Shown here: in pieces, positions 53,735-64,000 of the stretch
Layout: every line of letters starts with the position of its first letter
Position numbering within the stretch: position 1 is the first letter of the stretch
DNA from: Volutella citrinella
Lineage: Eukaryota; Ascomycota; Sordariomycetes; Hypocreales; Nectriaceae
DNA: 64,000 nucleotides
Reading direction: 5' to 3'
Assembly: GCA_034401135.1 (NCBI GenBank)
Contig: JAWZSP010000006.1
Location: 1,054,001-1,118,000, forward strand
The notes under the pieces: generated by a model
Databases searched by the model: none
Told to the model about the DNA's origin: nothing
The model's input: only the letters and a program-made list of their open reading frames with translations
Program-made: the position numbers and the translations under genes

Positions 53735-56700
53735 TCATGGCGAAAATGCCCGCTGAGCTTCCTCCAGATCCAACGAAACAAAGCCAGTTTTATCGACTTT
53801 GACCGGAAAGTGCCGGTTTTTGTGCGCGTCAGGGTGACTAGAAAACTTCATCGGATCGCCCAATTCGGCTGCCAGATGGTCATCCCCGGCAACCTCGTCA
53901 AAGGGCTCGTAGCCAAGGAGAGAGGACGATCGATTGCGATTACTACCAGGCAACTCCATTGTCGGAAAGGCCAGGCTGGGCTTAGACGTTCCAATTGCGG
54001 TACTACGCGGCGCTCGCTCCCGCGCTCGGCTACCCGATTCCAGCCCCAGCAGCGTCACCAGGAAGTCTTGCTGCTCATCATCTGACGCGCCGACAGGGAG
54101 CCGGTTCCCGGACACCCTGGTCCACTCCTGGAACCCGGGAAACCTAGGGTGGCAGAGGCCCTGGTAGTACAGCAGATCCGGCTCGGGTATCTTTTGGAAG
54201 ACTCTCTGGAAGTGATCAACCCACGATGTTGCCGCATATTGCATGAACCGAGCACTCTCGCTGCTTGGAAACCCGAGCGCAGCACACCTGGACTTCTTGC
54301 CCAGGAGGTAGAGATAAGAGACGCAGACTTCAAGCAGTAAGGCGTGGCAGTCAATGAGTGTGAATGAGTGCTGCCATCCTGGCGGCTGGTTTCCACATGC
54401 TTCACCTGGCTTTGACGGCCCTTCGAATTGGAAGCTCGGGACGTCCTTGGTTTCGACAGCCGGTGACTCGGTATCAGGATCCAGGGACCACAGGGCATCT
54501 TCTTCATCAGCCTGTGCCATCATTCCTTCATCGAGAAGAAACTCTCGAGCCGTTTGATGGACCAAATACACCTTCTTGTGGATAACTCGCACAAAGTGAC
54601 CGCAAATTGACTTGATGTGGTTCTCAAACGGATACACGAGATCGCGTTCCAGGTGGTCAAACGTCCTCATGCTTGGCCGGCGAGGCACCGCCGACTGCTC
54701 AAACGTCTGGTGGTCTGGTCGGACTGCAAGACCGATGCTCAGCTCTTCAACCGTCAACGGCCGCACCGCTGCTAAGACCATGCTCAACATCTTCCGAGCC
54801 TTTGCGCGGTTTGGCTTGGAGTTGAGAAGCTCCGAGTAGATGGTGTACAGGCCGCGGCTATTCAGTATCGCTTCGAGTTCGCGACGTGATGCGCCGTCTT
54901 CTGCCTTGTCCTTCAACAACTGTATAATCAGCGTGGTCCACAAAAAGGTCCGGTCGGCTCGATGGATGAGCTGCGTCTCAATATTGGTCAAGAGTTCCTC
55001 TGGAATTCCTCTATCGACGAGGTCTCGCGTGGCGTCCTGCACGACTAGGGCAATATCTCTGCTAATGGCTTCGGTTTCATCCTCCCCCCTCAGCCTCACC
55101 ATTTCGAACCGCTGTACTGTCGGATGATCAGGGGGCCCATCACCGGAAGCAAGCTCCGCTCTTCGCACTTTCGGTTTGTCAAATGCAATTTTTATCGAGT
55201 TTTCTGGCCGGCTCGTGACCAAGATTTTCAGCTTCTTGCGGGATCCGCGTTTGGGATTCTCAGGCCCGTCTAACGAGCCAAAGTACCTGGAAATGAAGGA
55301 CACCAGCTGTCGACGAGACCCTTCTTCGCACTCGTCTAGACCATCCAGGAAACAAATAGTTTGTCTAGCTTGCGGCTCCTCTGTCGAATGGATCAGGGTC
55401 TTCCACAACGCTGGTAAAGCCTTGGCAGTCTGTCCGGGCTGGAAGAGCTGCTCCTTTGCAATATGGGCCAGAGATGGCTGTAACGTGTATAATTGATGCA
55501 AAATAGCGGTCATCGCACTTGCTCCACCCCGTTGCTCCTCGTTGTCAGCCTTGAAGAAGAAATAGCAGATGTTGGTTTGTTGGAATAGGGCCTTCCGATG
55601 GTGATTGACGAGGAATTTGGTCAGCACAGACTTGCCGCAGCCAGGGTCGGCAGAGACCCAAATAAGTGATGAACCTGGTTCTTCTAGCCAAGCCTGGAAC
55701 TTTTCATGTTTCAAGATCCATACACAGGTTCCTTTAACATTATCAGGGTTGCGTTTCATGTGGCTCTGATAGTCGGGCGGTTTGAGATCTCTCAACACTT
55801 CCCTTTGTATGGTCACTTGTGTAGGGTCTACGGCAAGGTCAGAAATAGTTTATGAGTGGGAAATTGATGCTTACCGCGCGCTTCCGTATTTTGGATGCAT
55901 GACAAGAGACTTCCCAGCACTATTCGAAACCGGGGTTCATCGGGGCGCAAAAACTTGCACATGCTGCGGTGGTTGCCGTTCATTGCTATGCAAACTTCAT
56001 TTTTCCATCCAAGCGTCGCTGATTCCTCATCTACAACCTATTCCCCTGGTCAGCGGCAGATTCCTGTGGAGAAAAAGGGGCAGGACTTGGCAATACTTTG
56101 CAGTTCATGTAGTCCATCATATCCGTTTCATAGAAACTAAATAACTTGAAGTCGTGGCTAGTATGTACGAAGGACTTGGAGATGGTCTCCAAAACCTTTG
56201 AATTGCGCCGGAGATCTTCAGTGAGCTGGGAGTTGGTGCTTGTGCCGAATGATCCAGCTTTGAGAACCCTGCCAAGGATATTCACCCAGTTGGCTAGGCC
56301 GGAGCCCCGGTGGGGTGTTCCAAAGAATAAGACTCCAATCAGACGCTCAAGAAAGGCTTCCTGATACCTCTCTCTGTTCTGGGAGGCCTTATTCACGGCC
56401 TATCTCGGTTAGACCTGCTTCTAGTGGTGCCAGGTGACATAGCTGCTTAAACACGATGCCTCCAAGACTGTGGCAGACAAACAAGAGCGGGCGGGCCTGT
56501 TCCTCGCTGGTTTGCCTGACTGCGATGAGGTGCTCTAGGAGTTGGTCGGCGAAAGTGAAAATGTCGGAGTCTGACTTGCTGAATTGTACAGCTGAGTTGT
56601 AGGCATAAGACATGATCCTTACGTTTGGGATCTTGGCAGGCACAAAGTCCCTAAGCCAGTTTGATCGATTGTCTGCGCAAGCATGGATTATTTAGACACA

Positions 56701-56987
56701 ACCTGGAGGCAGGCCTGAGGTGCTTGGGAGCCGGCCAACTCACCTTCTGTAGCGAGTTGATTATGGGGGTCCTTGGCACTCCAACTCTTTGTGTAGTGAC
56801 CGTTGAGGCCGTGTATGGCCACCACATCGACTATTCCCTCGGCCTGCGAGTCTTGATCGACGAGGATGTGGATTCCCCATGCCGCGTGGGGGTCACTGTA
56901 CGAGTCGTGCTGACTCTTGGCCTTGGGAGGCTCCACATCTCTCTCGGCAGGCTGGGATAGACCAAATACTTGCGCATCGCGGATCAC
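53735..56987 (-). CDS. NOD-like receptor: alpha/beta-hydrolase (SesB-like) plus NACHT
   Basis: Five exons, 56744-56987, 56443-56672, 56097-56399, 55875-56037 and 53735-55827, give 1010 aa. The N-terminal 290 residues form a lipase-like alpha/beta hydrolase: VAIHGLNGHYTKSW (57-70), VCHSLGGIV with the nucleophile Ser150, FFGTPHRGSG (183-192), and NHRSMCKF. The NACHT module has P-loop SADPGCGKS (372-380), Walker B ICFLDGLDECEEG and LVTSRPEN. The C-terminal 350 residues show no WD40, TPR or ankyrin repeats. The order matches fungal SesB-type NLRs. Intron 2 (56400-56442) has branch CTAAC and acceptor ATAG, but its expected donor after AAGCAG reads CTATGT instead of GTATGT. A GT 12 nt upstream (ATC/GTGTTT) would keep the frame and drop four residues (VFKQ). 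So the gene may be intact with a shifted donor or damaged. The start ATG is the first of two or more options. Confidence 0.8.
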
Positions 56988-57878
56988 TGAACGTAGCCGA
57001 GAGGATGCAACATCAAATGCGGCTGATCTTGACTCTTGAGTGAAACTGTGCCTGGCAGCACGCTAGATGGCAAACGAAAGCTATCTGACAGTGGCCACGT
57101 CAGCGATCTGGCCAACCGGAGCCGGAGCAGACGGAAAATGAGGACGGAGAATTGCTGCTGACGTGCACCTTTCCCTCGTGATGCAGATGCACGAGTGAGG
57201 CGGGGTGAAGACATCCGACCAATCATACCGGGTCCAACTACAGGGTAGGTGGACTGCGCTCCTGGTTAGTCATCAGACTCCAGCTACTAAATATTGAATG
57301 TGAGGCTGGACTCAAGATAGTTACTTCATTTTGCTTACAATTCGTTCCCTCGCCATCTCCATTATCTTGCGTGCCTATCCATTGTGTATTCCAGAAGCCG
57401 TGCCGCTTCCCGGCTTGAAATCACTCATGACCTTCCCCGCCACCCTTTGGCTCTCGAGCAATTGGCATGCTCTAACGCTTGATGGAACTCCTGATGGTAA
57501 TTATATACATCTCTCTGCGTCGCCTTAAAGATCTAATTCTCTTTTAGAGGCCTTTGTGTAATCGTATCGCCCGGGGAAGGGAAGCAAACATGCGAGGCAA
57601 TAATCACGAGCAAAAAGAGAAGGCGAGAGGGCACCAGATATTATTGGCTGCAGCATAGCTAAATCCGAACAGCACCGCATAAGGCAGCTTCGACAGGCCG
57701 CAGCATGGTCCGCAATGCGATATTGAGCCGGGTAGGTGATGGTTGCCTCACGATGGCAACGCTAGGTAGGCCTGTCCTACTCTGCGGCGTAGCTAATTCT
57801 ATTTCTGCCCACGGTATTCTCAGCTGCCATACGCAGTAACAACTGATCATCAGTAACCAGAATAGCAATTTCGAGGCG
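56988..57878. promoter_or_regulatory. Intergenic region upstream of the hydrolase-NACHT gene
   Basis: This 890-bp gap holds the promoter of the hydrolase-NACHT NLR and the 3' end of the next minus-strand gene. Frames inside are short and lack domains. Confidence 0.35.
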
Positions 57879-60800
57879 TCAGGGCCGTATATTGCGGCTT
57901 TCTAAGCTAATCTCGTCGGGCCCCTGGTCTTTCTGGCCCAAGGCCACATGAAACTGTTGACCAGCCAGTTCGTTGTTAAGCAGTCTCGGCGTATTGAGGT
58001 GCGCGTTGTCGGGCAAGAGTACAAGGAAATCTTGCCCATGCAACAGCGCTTCCATCATAGAAACGCTGTTAAAGTTTTCCGGTGCAATGTCGCTAAACTC
58101 CATGTCGAGCATCCAGCTTCGTCTGCCCCAATGCCGGCGGAAGCCTGCCAACGCCAGCGCCAGCAGGTTGACGGCAACGACCAGCGACAATATGCCAACC
58201 AGCACATATGTCACTGCGGCACTCTGTATCAATCTGCTTCTGCCGTTGTCTTTGACCGTCACGTGTATGGGAGCGAGTTTGCCGTGGCGATTAGGCTTCA
58301 TGGCTGACTCTTGGTCTAGGCTGAGCCGGTGCTCCCTGTTGGCAAGTTGGGCGCTGACAAACGCAAGATTAGAGTGTATTTCCTTTAAAATATCCTCCTC
58401 TTTGCCGGGATCGCCAAAATCCTCAGCTAGGAAGGGCCCGTACGGCTGTCGCAGCATGCCAAACTCCTGCTCTACCTGCACAGGCAGGCTGGTGTTGGTT
58501 GTGATGAGGAAGGGGAATGCACCGTTGAACTCCCAGCTTCCAGTTGAACTATTGTCATACCCGGGAACTGGGAACGCGGGACTCCAGGGTTTGGTATCAG
58601 AGCCGACTTCCTTGGGTGGATTCTGGTAGTTGATGACCATGCGCCCTTCAGACTCAACCATTTCCAATTGTGTGGCCACCTCGGCCCACGTATAGTTGCA
58701 TCGCCAGACAGCCAGGTTCTCGACTGCCATGGGAGACTTGGTAAACTTGCCAAAGACGTAGGTGCGTACCAGCCAAGGAGTGGAGGGGTGCCCGGTAGTA
58801 AAGTTCCACAGGTTGCAGGCGCGGTATGAGTCTGGGTTACCTGGACTGTCGACAAGGCTGACGGTATAGGTAGTATCAAACGTCTCATTCATCGCCAAGT
58901 AGATATGATTGCTAATACGAGTCGAAGAGCCGTTAGGGCAGAGGAGAGGCTGGTAAAGTATCGGGGATGCCCATTTTTTCGACGTTGTATTCAACTTCAA
59001 GCTGTAATCGTCGCCCGACAGCTTAGTACATGTGGGCAGAAGCTTCGCAGCCGGCGTGCGGACGAATAGCGAGGTGGAAGAAGTCCATTCCGGATTGTCC
59101 AGCTGGAACGAAGGGAAGAGCAGGCTGTTGTAGGTGTTTGGCGGATACGTAAAATTCGAGAACTGCCGAGCAACAACAAAGTTGCTCAGGGCATCTCGAT
59201 TTGGTCGGTACGGATTCGAGGTTTCCAGCGATGGTTGCAGTGGTTGGGAGCCAAACCAAGTCGTTTGTGCGAGTTTTGCTTCTGTCAGCTGCGGGACGAC
59301 TTTGGTGACCAGGAGAAGAGAGGTGATGGGTGTCAGAAAGGCGCAGACGACTCCTAGAGTTTGTGACAGAGTGATTGCAGGGAGCCCCAACCGGACTGTA
59401 TGCGCAAGCGACCGGAGGCCGATCATGTCCAGGAGTGACATGTCAAGCTGTCGAGCAGTGCAGGGTCTAGTCGACACGCAAGCCAGGATGCCAATATCTC
59501 GCATGGCATTGGCGCAGGCCGAGACGTATACTGATACGCCCAGCATGGCGAGCACTGGGAGCGACTTCCAGACAAAAGACAGATCGCTGTCGGTGACGGT
59601 GGCCAGGCCATCCGAAGTTTGGGAGGTCTTGAGCGACACGACCAGGCCAATGATGACGCCAGTAACGAGGACAACAATGATCGCCCGGTACCACGGACGC
59701 AGAACGAATGGCTGATGATGGGCCTTCATCCACTGGGCTCTTCGGTGCTCCCTCATTATTGTCAGATTATCTTGCAGAGCCGCACTAGCGTACGTATCGC
59801 TGCGCAGCAGAGTCATTGTCCCGAGGATCGTGGCTGGATCGCGGAACCAAACACTGCCCATCCCGTGCAACTGTGTAAGCAGCCAGCCAATACCGCATGA
59901 TGCTAACACAAAGAGCACAATCATGGCCACAGAGTAGCCGCGGCTGACAGCAAGACGGGGCATTTCCTTGCTGACGTGCCCTCTAACCCTTGTTGTTGTG
60001 CCATTCTGCCGAAGCCGGTAGTGGGCAAACACAGGGCCGATCCTGTTGGTGAGGTTCTTGGCTGCCTGGTACATTACCTTGCTGTCATAGAATTTGGTAT
60101 CGTTTGCCTGCGGCTCCTCGTTCATGAAACGGAGTTCGGATTCGATGGGACCAGCTATGCGGCCTGCCGTTCGATACGGCTGGTCCATCCGCGAGTGCTG
60201 TCGCGTCGACTCCCACGTGTTGGTCTTGATGTACGTCTTCTGTTCGTTCGGCAGGACTCTGACCCTTGGGGCGATGCCGTCGTCGACAACTTCCACCTTG
60301 GATACCCAGGCGATGGGTTCACAGAGAATAGCCCCAGAAGCCTTCATCTCCAGCATGGAGCTGTTTTGCGCCGAGCTTCCAAATAAGCTGCCAGTGTAGA
60401 CGTACTGGGGCTGTCGTTGAGGCAGAGATGAGCATGAATCCATCAGGCCTTCAGCGGGCAACAGCTCCCACGCTTTGATATTCAACCTCCCCAGTGCCAG
60501 GGTATTGTTTCTTTGCATTCTGACAGTTGCGTTGCAGGACTGGAACTTGAACTCATCCTGGGTGACATATCTGAGCTCCTTGCCCAAGTTGGTCAGTTTC
60601 TCATCGACTGTAGAAACGCTGTCCATCTCCAGACACTGCACGTCTGTTAAGAGCCCATCAACAACCACAGTCAGTGGCCTGTCAATGTTGCCCCTCAGCT
60701 TCTCTCCCGCCTTGGTCATCTCGAAAGTTTGGTAGGCCACCTGGTCCGCCATGCCAAACGGTGGCATTACGTCAAAGTCCTGCATGGCTTGGGCGTTGTA

Positions 60801-61586
60801 CGTGATCACCTCGTACCTGTCGTTACTCAAGTCGTCGTTGATGTTGAACGAGTCCAGGACATTGATGTTGACGGGAGACGAGGTCGGCACATATTCCAGC
60901 AGAAATAAACTAGCAGACAAGACAATTTCCACTTTGATGACGACTGATATCACGGCCACCGCGACGACGGAATAGTGGCGATTTTTCAGTGAGCGGCTGA
61001 ATATGCGAGGGTAGAACATCTGCGTATAGTCAAGTTGCAGGATATCCATAGCGATGGGTTGTCCGCTCTGAAGAATGATCCACGGCGTATATCTCAGGAT
61101 CTGTGTCTCAACACGGATCCAGAGGAGGCCAAGAACAGTCAGGTCTATAACAATGCATCAGTAAAACGCAAGGATGCTGCTGGCGAGCTGAAGTCGAGAG
61201 ACCATACAAGCAGGCGGCCCAAAACGCCAGAGATAGACCAGGCCAGGCTGCACAGTGACGATACCATGATGGCTGTCTGAATAGGCGATGAGGCCGATGA
61301 GTGCACCAATGCAGCCAAGAAACACGCCGAGGAAAACGCCAACGATTGGTAGTCTGAGCCAGAACGGTCTCCATGGCAGGTTGGTCTCCGGTCGCCTTGG
61401 AATGGGTGAGTCCGATCTGATATCTTGCACCGGCTTGATCTGTTCCTGACTGGAAGTTCCGGAATATGCATTGCCGTCGCGTGACTGTCGCCCCATGACG
61501 GTCAAGGTTTCAGCGTCTGGTCGACCATCGGGCATGTCGTGAGGCGCATCGGATGCCAGGAACGGGCTCTGCTCGTCCATGGGCAT
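57879..61586 (-). CDS. Large membrane protein, DUF3433-like
   Basis: Two exons, 61208-61586 and 57879-61144, give 1214 aa. The splice uses donor GTATGG (after GCT T) and acceptor TTATAG, joining LWRFGPPAY to LTVLGLLWIRVETQILRYTPW, a continuous stretch typical of fungal DUF3433 proteins. Hydrophobic segments occur near residues 80-105 and 115-150, again near 190, around 500-530, 575-630, 680-710 and at about 1120-1145. Long loops with many N-glycosylation sites (NTT, NDT, NLT, NGT) lie between them, so these loops probably face the outside or the lumen. The N-terminus is polar and cytosolic-looking. The function of the family is unknown; plasma-membrane location is inference. The start was placed at MPMDEQSPF (61586); ATGs at 61637 and 61580 are alternatives. 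Confidence 0.82.
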
Positions 61587-62321
61587 ACCGCAGAAGACAG
61601 TCGATTGACACCAGCCATCGAGTGAGTAATTGAACAAGGCGAGTTTTGTCGATAGCTGAGTATCGTGGCATTGGTTCAGGTGGGACCATGTTTCAGATCA
61701 CAGCCTCACTCGCCGTCTCACGTCAGACGGCCCAGATTACAGGGATTGATGCACCCACAGGCCGATTTCACTGCCACTGATGTTCTGGAAAAGCTAATAA
61801 TGTCCAGCTCAATCGAAAATAGTGCGTTCAAGGCTGGCCGACGTGGTCTTGCAGGTGCTGCACCGCCTCAAATCTGTTTTCCGCAAAATCTCGACTAGAG
61901 ACGCGCGCCTGTAGTAAGAGGAAATACTCGAAGGTTGAATAATTTGCTCTTCTCCGACTAGGCAGTTGCGGCGATTGGCGTTCCTTCGAGGCGATCTACG
62001 CCCTTCTTCATCTAGTTCGTGTCCTTGAGCTTCTTAGAGATGTTTGTCGAGTGCCAGGTTTTGTTCGCAGGGCCCCATATTAAAACAAACAGGTCCAGCT
62101 TCCGAGTCTGGTAGAAGACGTAGTAATAACTACCCATTTAGTAGATTGTAGACATAGCGCGTGTGTCTAAGCTGAACCAACACGCGTCGCTAAGGATCCA
62201 TGGGTTCACCACTTTTTGACAGAGATGGCAAGTTAGGAGTACAATGTTAATTTTGTCTTCTATTTTGGGCCAACCCCATCCATTCTATACTCATGCAATG
62301 CGTACATTCCTAATATACACT
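61587..62321. other. Intergenic region
   Basis: About 735 bp between the DUF3433-like gene start and the P450 gene 3' end. Nothing recognisable apart from the implied promoter of the membrane-protein gene. Confidence 0.35.
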
Positions 62322-64000
62322 CTAGTTCTTCTCGCTCAAGGGCTGCACCAACGCCCGCTTGCCAAACAGCACATCAAAGTCCGTCTGCTTGACGAACCAT
62401 CCGTTGATGGTCGTCCACTCCTTACCAGGGTGCTTCATCTCAACCTGCAAGCTGTTAGCTGATGAATCTTGGAATGTAGACGATAGACTTACAGTAAAGC
62501 GCCGCAGCAGACTGGGGATGACCTTGTAAATCTCCAGCAGACTAATGTTCTTGCCGATACACGTCCGGCTGCCCATGCCAAACTGGAACATGGTGCCGCT
62601 CATCCTCTGGATCCGCGCCTTCTCGGCCTCGGCGTCGAGCTTCTCGTCGGGCAGCCAGCGATCCGGTCGGTACGTGTCGACGTCAGCGCCAAAGACCTCG
62701 GGTCGGCGGTGGATGACCCACGCGGAGCAGCCGACAATGGTGCCGCCCTTGACGTGGTGGCCCGCAATCTCGGCGCCCTGGGGCGGCACGATGCGCTCAT
62801 GCGGTAGACCGGGGGCGGGATGCATCCGGAACGCCTCTTGCACGCAAGCGTGGAGGTACGGCAGCTTCTGGGCCTCGGCGAACGTCACCAGGCCCGTCTC
62901 GTAGTCGGAGAAGAGGCCCTGCTCGGCCGCCTCGTCAATCTCGCGGACCAGCTTGCTGAGGAACTGCGGATTGCGCAGCAGGTAGTAGAAGACGGCCGAC
63001 AGTGTGATGGCCGTCGTCTCGGAGCCGGCAAAGGCCATGGACACGGCCATGGTCTGGACGAGCGTGTCGGTCATGAAGTCTGGACGGGCCTCCTTGGCGG
63101 CGATGAACTTGGACAGCAGGTCCGAGCCGGTCGTCTTCTTCTTGAGACCAAGTTCTGCCTCCGAGTTGAGCACAGGCATCAGTCGCTCGGCCATGCGTGC
63201 CTGGGCGAAGCGAGCGACGGGGAAGGTCGTGTTGAAGAAGCCCCACTGCGACAGTTTGAGGATGATGGGGTTCTTCTGGAGGAGCAGGTCGAGGAAGGGG
63301 ATTTGGCCAATCTACACTGTTAGCCAGCTGCAATTCACATGCGACCGAGTTGACTTACCGGAGCAACATAGAGGAAGAGTTTGCCCAGGCTGTCCACGAT
63401 GCCCTCAATGTCCTCATTCTTCTCGAGGAAGCCGTGACGCTTGCTATATGTAATGTCGCCGATCACGTCAAACGCGTAGAACTGCATCCACCGCGAAAAG
63501 TCGCACCCCTCGGGCTTGCCGGCGTAGAGCTTCTCCGTCTGATCGAGGAACAGCTTGGTTGTGTTGTCGACAAACGGCTCGTACTGGACGAGGGCGCTCA
63601 TGGAGAAAGCCGAGTTGACGCTGCGACGGAACTGCGAGTGGAAGCCGTTGTCGGTGGTGCTGAAGAGGGACGGGAATCGGATACCGCGGGCGACGGACTG
63701 CTGCACGACATAGAAGTCGGACTAGACTGTTAGCGAGACACGATCTATCAGGGCCAAGCCCGGGCATACCTTGTTGAAGCCCTTGTTGAGGCCGTAGATG
63801 GTCTTCAGGGCTGCAGGGTCCGCAAAGGAGAGGCTGTTGGGTCCCAGGCGGACGACATCACCGTGCTTCCTGTGCAGCTTGAGATGCGTCATCTCGGCAT
63901 GCTGGCCGTAGACGTCCCAGAAGCGCCACCAATCAGTCAGGGAAGCCAGTAGCGGCCCGGGATACTTGTTCAGGCCATGGCGGAAGCGGTTCCGGACGAG
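62322..64000 (-). CDS. Cytochrome P450, pisatin demethylase-like (5' end off window)
   Basis: Four exons inside the window, 63770-64000 (open at the edge), 63359-63721, 62493-63311 and 62322-62444, code the last 511 residues; only the N-terminal membrane anchor region is missing. Visible P450 marks are the YPGPLLAS proline-rich start, the I-helix AGSETT, the K-helix EAFR (ExxR), the RPDRWLP (PERF-type) region, and the haem-binding loop FQFGMGSRTCIGKNI with the Cys ligand. The general sequence, including GDVVRLGPNSLSFADP and LPHERIVPPQGAEIAG, fits the pisatin-demethylase-like group of fungal P450s, ER-bound monooxygenases often used in detoxification or secondary metabolism. The last intron (62445-62492) is exactly 48 nt and free of stops, so its retention would only add 16 residues. 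Substrate unknown. Confidence 0.9.

Noticed and set aside
57879..61049. DUF3433-like gene beginning at the ATG at 61049
   Set aside because: The sequence upstream continues the conserved membrane region in frame and splices cleanly to an N-terminal exon at 61208-61586.

Overview
This is a stretch of a filamentous ascomycete chromosome, most likely a sordariomycete and plausibly Hypocreales. The evidence is many short (about 43-150 nt) GT-AG introns with CTAAC/CTGAC branch motifs, CT-rich leaders, secreted and GPI-anchored protein genes, an N2227 methyltransferase, a DUF3433-like membrane protein, a pisatin-demethylase-like P450 and NACHT-type NLR genes. I see no rRNA, tRNA, CRISPR array or intact transposon. 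All gene models are hand-spliced from the sequence and unverified by transcripts.

Left part (1-19.7 kb). A long coiled-coil protein lies at the left edge. After 3.1 kb without a convincing gene comes a compact group that looks like a dicarboxylic-acid catabolic cluster: a mitochondrial dicarboxylate carrier, a 255-aa orphan, a mitochondrial acyl-CoA dehydrogenase, an MFS anion symporter, a mitochondrial class III CoA-transferase and a CitE-type beta-lyase. The CoA-transferase and lyase diverge from a 397-bp shared promoter; the dehydrogenase and MFS gene diverge across 2 kb. The set resembles the transferase/lyase logic of itaconate or mesaconate breakdown, but no hydratase is visible. A 646-aa glycosyltransferase-like protein follows.

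Middle (20-35 kb). There is a Mae1-like C4-dicarboxylate transporter, a small secreted protein, a head-to-head pair of a zinc alcohol dehydrogenase (one intron lacks a GT donor) and a succinate-semialdehyde-type dehydrogenase, an N2227 methyltransferase with an apparent signal peptide, and a His-rich GPI-type protein with four Cys/His repeats. In three of these repeats the same Trp codon is split by an intron.

Right part (35.6-64 kb). A zinc-finger-like protein is followed by an immunity-like island: a 1704-aa GHKL-ATPase protein with a NO VEIN-type C-terminus carrying a nuclease-like E-V-K motif, a HeLo-NACHT-ankyrin NLR truncated by an apparent one-base frameshift with an ankyrin/ZZ remnant downstream, and an opposite-strand alpha/beta-hydrolase-NACHT NLR with a defective splice donor. 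The window ends with a DUF3433-like membrane protein and a P450 cut by the right edge.
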